Assembly: GCA_021732995.1 (NCBI GenBank) | Contig: JAKFWA010000089.1 | Coordinates: 18,737 to 82,736, forward strand | From: Planctomycetaceae bacterium | Lineage (GTDB): Bacteria > Planctomycetota > Planctomycetia > Planctomycetales > Planctomycetaceae | Direction: 5' to 3' | Length of the DNA: 64,000 bases | Shown: positions 60,937 through 64,000 of the stretch, in pieces | Numbering within the stretch: position 1 is the first letter of the stretch | How the letters are laid out: each line of letters opens with the position of its first letter | Position numbers and translations under genes: made by a program | Notes under the pieces: model-generated | Told to the model about the DNA's origin: nothing | What the model saw: the letters and a program-made list of their open reading frames with translations, nothing else | Databases searched by the model: none

Positions 60937-63900
60937 ATGAAAGCATCACGTGAGTGGTTCGTTGGCCTGATGGTTTTTGTGCTGGGATGGTCGTGTGCGG
61001 TTGCGCAGGAATCTCAGCCACAGAAATCCGCATCCGATAACCCAATCAGGAAGGCGAGAGTTGATGCTCTTCGCGATGGGTTGATCGATGACACCAGCGT
61101 CCGCGTAAAACCGTGGAAGACATCCAAGATCGTCGGCACACCGGAACCTCCGCCGCCGTTTCGGGCTGAGGTGGTCTATCCGGATGTTCGCTTTAAGAAC
61201 CCGGTCGTGATCGTGACGGCTCCAGGGTCAGATCGCTGGTTCGTGGGTCAGCAGGATGGGCACATCTTTTCGTTCTCCAAGCAGCGCGGAGCGAAGACCT
61301 CCGAGCCGTTCCTCAACATCCGCGACATTATTCCACCGTCAAAGACCGCGAACACGAAGCCGAGTATCAACAACGCTCCGGTGAAGAATCTGGAGGCGCT
61401 CTATGGCCTCACATTCCATCCGAAGTTCGCTGAGAACCGTTTCGTCTACGTCTGCTATGTGGTTGGTGGTGAGGGCGGTAAGCAGTTGCCGGACGGCACG
61501 CGAGTCTCGCGGTTCAAAGTCTCCGACACCAATCCTCCGCATGCGATTCCTGACAGTGAAGAGGTTGTGATCTCATGGTTGCAAGGCGGCCACAACGGCG
61601 GCTGTCTGTGCTTTGGGCCGGACGGATGTCTCTACATTTCGACTGGTGATGGTGGCTTCGCCAATCCACCCGATGGTCGCAACTCCGGCCAGGACATGAC
61701 GACGTTGCTGTCGAAGGTGCTGCGCATCGACGTCGATCATCCCGATGAAGGCAAGCTGTATTCCATCCCCAAAGACAACCCGTTTGTAAATCTCACCGGT
61801 GCTCGCGGTGAGACCTGGTGCTACGGCTTGCGCAATCCGTGGAAGATGAAGTTCGATCGCCAGACAGGTGAGCTGTGGCTGGGCGATGTTGGGTGGGAGC
61901 TGTGGGAACTGGTCTTCAACGTGAAGAAGGGAGCTAACTACGGCTGGAGCGTGGTCGAAGGTCGGCAGCAGGTGCATCCCGACCGCAAAGTCGGCCCCTC
62001 GCCGATCGTGCCGCCGACGATTGAAGTACCTCATACCGATGGGGTCTCCATCACCGGCGGCTACGTCTATCGCGGCCAGAAGTTTCCGGAACTGGTCGGG
62101 CAGTACCTGTTCGGCGATTGGGAGACGCGTCGCATCTGGGGCTCGAAGTGGGACGATGCCACGCAGTCGATGACTCCGATGAAAGACCTTGTCGAACCGA
62201 CCGTGCGACTGGTCGACTTCGCCGAAGACCACGACGGCGAACTGGTGCTACTCGACTACGACAACGGCCAGATCACCGAACTGGTGCGCAATCCGCCCGC
62301 CGATCCGAATCAAAAGTTTCCGACCAAACTCAGCGAAACAGGACTTTTCAGCTTTCTTGGAACTCCGTCCACAGAAGGGGATCAAGCCACGCTCGCAGTG
62401 GCTCATCGGCATCCGGCCGAGGGCGTGACCGCGTTCGACATCAATGCTGAGCAATGGGCAGACGGCGCGTCAGCACAGAGGTTCATCGCGGTGCCGAGTT
62501 CCGATCCGATCGTTTTGCGACCGAAGCAGCAGCACATCGAAGGTTCGATGTTTCAGAGTTCCATGACGTTTCCAACAGGCACCGTGCTGGCCAAAACTCT
62601 ATCGTTGCCGGAGGCCTTCGAGACTTCTGTCGGCAAGCAGGTATTGAAGGGGATTCGCCAACGTCCCGTCGAAACACAACTGCTCCACTACGATGGTCGC
62701 TTCTGGCGTGGGTACACCTACGCCTGGAACGATGAGCAGACCGACGCCGAGCTGGTCGAAGCCACTGGCAGTGAGCGGACCTATTTCGCTCATGACGAAG
62801 CTGCTCCGCAGAAGAAACGCGAGGTGACCTGGCACTTCTCGAGCCGCGTGGAATGTGCCCGCTGTCACAACCAGTGGGCTGAGTATGCATTGGCCTTCAA
62901 TCTGCGCCAGTTGGATCGCGAGACCGCGTTGTCAGCGCTGCGATCTCGAATTGCGAATCACCCGAAGGCGCCTCGCGATCTGGTCTCCTCACAGGGGGCC
63001 AATCAATTGAAGTTCCTCGCTCGAGCCGGGCTCGTCGAAATACCCGATGCGGCATCGGCCGATCCTGCGCAGGCTGACCGCCCCAAGCATCTGGTGAATC
63101 CCTATGAGCCGTCCCACGACATCAACGAGCGTGCTCGGTCGTATTTGCACGTGAACTGTGCTCACTGTCATCGGACCGGCGGTGGTGGCTCTGGCTACTT
63201 TCAGTTGCAGCAAGACCTGCCCTTGGACGGTATGAAAGCCATCAACGTCAAACCGACTCAAGGCGTGTTTGAAATCGCTGACGCTCAGATCATCGCGACG
63301 GGTGATCCCTTCCGCTCGACGTTGTTCTATCGGATCTCAAAGACCGGCTCGGGACGCATGCCGCACATCGGCTCCGAACAGGTGGATGAACGCGGAACGC
63401 GGCTGATCTTCGATTGGATTCGGCAGCTGCCTCCGAACATTGAAGCCACATTGAAACTCGCGCGGCTGCGTGATCTCGACGAAGAGACGGCATCAGCTCG
63501 CGAACGTCAGGACGAGCCTCAGCGCGTCAAGCTGATCGCGCAGCAAGCTGCCAACGCGCGCCGTAAGGCGACATTGAAGGCGGCAGGCCAAAACGATTCT
63601 GCGACAGGTAATGCCGAGGTGACGGAAGACGATCTCGCGCAAGCCAAGAAGCAGGTTGAGCAGCAATTGAAGCAAGCCCCGGAACGCCGCAAAGGCGAAC
63701 GGAACAAGCTTATCACTGAGCTGCTGGGGTCAACTCGCTCAGCCGTGCAGCTTGCTCATGCGGTTCAGGTTGGCGAACTGACCGGTGCAACCAAAGTGCA
63801 AGTCGTGGACGCTGCCACCGCTCGACCTGAGCCTCAATTACGAGACCTCTTCGAACAGTTTCTGCCAGTGGAACGTCGGGTTAAACGGCTGGGCTCGATC

Positions 63901-64000
63901 ATTCGTCCGCAAGAACTGCTGGCGTTCTTGCGGACGAATGATCGAGCCCAGCCGTTTAACCCGACGTTCCACTGGCAGAAACTGTTCGAAGAGGTCTCGT
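60937..64000 (+). CDS. Sugar dehydrogenase / dihaem cytochrome protein, partial at window end
   Basis: The frame is open from the ATG at 60937 to the window end (over 1000 residues, no stop). A signal peptide (about 1-23) precedes a glucose/sorbosone dehydrogenase-like propeller (GLTFHPKFAENRFVYVCY, GGHNGGCLCFGPDGCLYISTGDGG, GETWCYGLRNPWKMKFD, GDVGWELWELV, GANYGWSVVEG). A further domain then carries two haem sites, CARCH (about residues 644-648) and CAHCH (about 741-745), and a Lys/Glu/Gln-rich helical segment follows. It is probably a periplasmic PQQ- or similar cofactor-dependent sugar oxidase passing electrons to haem. From 63924 the DNA is the exact reverse complement of the preceding bases, so residues beyond about position 994 are not reliable. 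Confidence 0.85.
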   Translation, partial: MKASREWFVGLMVFVLGWSCAVAQESQPQKSASDNPIRKARVDALRDGLIDDTSVRVKPWKTSKIVGTPEPPPPFRAEVVYPDVRFKNPVVIVTAPGSDRWFVGQQDGHIFSFSKQRGAKTSEPFLNIRDIIPPSKTANTKPSINNAPVKNLEALYGLTFHPKFAENRFVYVCYVVGGEGGKQLPDGTRVSRFKVSDTNPPHAIPDSEEVVISWLQGGHNGGCLCFGPDGCLYISTGDGGFANPPDGRNSGQDMTTLLSKVLRIDVDHPDEGKLYSIPKDNPFVNLTGARGETWCYGLRNPWKMKFDRQTGELWLGDVGWELWELVFNVKKGANYGWSVVEGRQQVHPDRKVGPSPIVPPTIEVPHTDGVSITGGYVYRGQKFPELVGQYLFGDWETRRIWGSKWDDATQSMTPMKDLVEPTVRLVDFAEDHDGELVLLDYDNGQITELVRNPPADPNQKFPTKLSETGLFSFLGTPSTEGDQATLAVAHRHPAEGVTAFDINAEQWADGASAQRFIAVPSSDPIVLRPKQQHIEGSMFQSSMTFPTGTVLAKTLSLPEAFETSVGKQVLKGIRQRPVETQLLHYDGRFWRGYTYAWNDEQTDAELVEATGSERTYFAHDEAAPQKKREVTWHFSSRVECARCHNQWAEYALAFNLRQLDRETALSALRSRIANHPKAPRDLVSSQGANQLKFLARAGLVEIPDAASADPAQADRPKHLVNPYEPSHDINERARSYLHVNCAHCHRTGGGGSGYFQLQQDLPLDGMKAINVKPTQGVFEIADAQIIATGDPFRSTLFYRISKTGSGRMPHIGSEQVDERGTRLIFDWIRQLPPNIEATLKLARLRDLDEETASARERQDEPQRVKLIAQQAANARRKATLKAAGQNDSATGNAEVTEDDLAQAKKQVEQQLKQAPERRKGERNKLITELLGSTRSAVQLAHAVQVGELTGATKVQVVDAATARPEPQLRDLFEQFLPVERRVKRLGSIIRPQELLAFLRTNDRAQPFNPTFHWQKLFEEVS
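63840..64000. repeat. 77-bp perfect inverted repeat reaching the window end
   Basis: Bases 63840-63916 and 63924-64000 are exact reverse complements over 77 bases with a 7-base loop (TGCTGGC, 63917-63923). The left arm continues the coding frame of the sugar dehydrogenase gene; the right arm is its antisense copy. The repeat ends exactly at the final base of the window. This pattern is typical of a fold-back artefact at a contig end, though a real hairpin cannot be excluded. Confidence 0.97.

Noticed and set aside
1..64000. CRISPR arrays, insertion sequences, prophage or integrase genes, rRNA operons.
   Set aside because: No regularly spaced repeats, transposase or integrase motifs, or rRNA-like sequence were seen on either strand.

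Overview
The window looks like a chromosomal segment of a planctomycete (PVC superphylum). The grounds are its gene content: two secreted cytochrome proteins of the DUF1549/DUF1553 type, a Tat-exported DUF1501 protein, a DUF1080 protein, a putative membrane-bound dehydrogenase with a C-terminal haem domain, a secreted sulfatase, PQQ-type propellers and many long secreted proteins unique to that group. Base composition is moderately GC-rich. The genus cannot be named from sequence alone. I see no rRNA, complete tRNA, CRISPR array, insertion sequence or replication origin.

Layout. 0-3.7 kb: a small membrane protein and a large dehydrogenase/cytochrome. 3.9-7.8 kb: a solitary 1292-residue protein joining an HD phosphohydrolase domain to a GHKL (Hsp90-like) ATPase, the best candidate here for an uncharacterised defence or signalling system. 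8-11.9 kb: a reverse-strand run of ridA-like, MFS transporter, nitrilase-family amidohydrolase and purine nucleoside phosphorylase genes. 12.2-18.1 kb: a forward housekeeping run, pheA-tpiA-secG-yicC-gmk-rpoZ-gnd, closed by an intrinsic terminator. 18.3-23.4 kb: a membrane-anchored pseudokinase, an M14 carboxypeptidase and a sulfatase. 24-26.3 kb: part of a Tad/Flp pilus locus (TadE-like protein, prepilin peptidase, two small pilin-like proteins); a TadB/C-like protein lies apart at 29.8 kb. 26.5-29.7 kb: DUF1501, an epimerase and deoC. 30.6-35 kb: a DUF1570 putative metalloprotease, threonine aldolase and a sigma-54 response regulator. 35-46.3 kb: a DUF1549/DUF1553 cytochrome, lipoprotein cyclophilin, a MacB/LolD-type ABC pair, RtcB RNA ligase, an alpha/beta hydrolase and a PQQ propeller. 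46.5-57.5 kb: an S41 protease, a 7Fe ferredoxin with a structured leader, a CHAP-like secreted protein, a second DUF1549/DUF1553 cytochrome, an NfeD-type membrane protease and a DUF1080 protein.

57.8-60.7 kb carries a compact SOS mutagenesis cassette, lexA-imuA-imuB, preceded by a perfect 20-bp palindrome that overlaps the likely -10 box; no dnaE2 is in the window. From 60.9 kb a sugar dehydrogenase/cytochrome gene runs to the window end. Its last 77 bases are an exact reverse complement of the bases just before them, so the end is either a real large hairpin or, more likely, an assembly fold-back. The coding sequence after about 63,917 should not be trusted.
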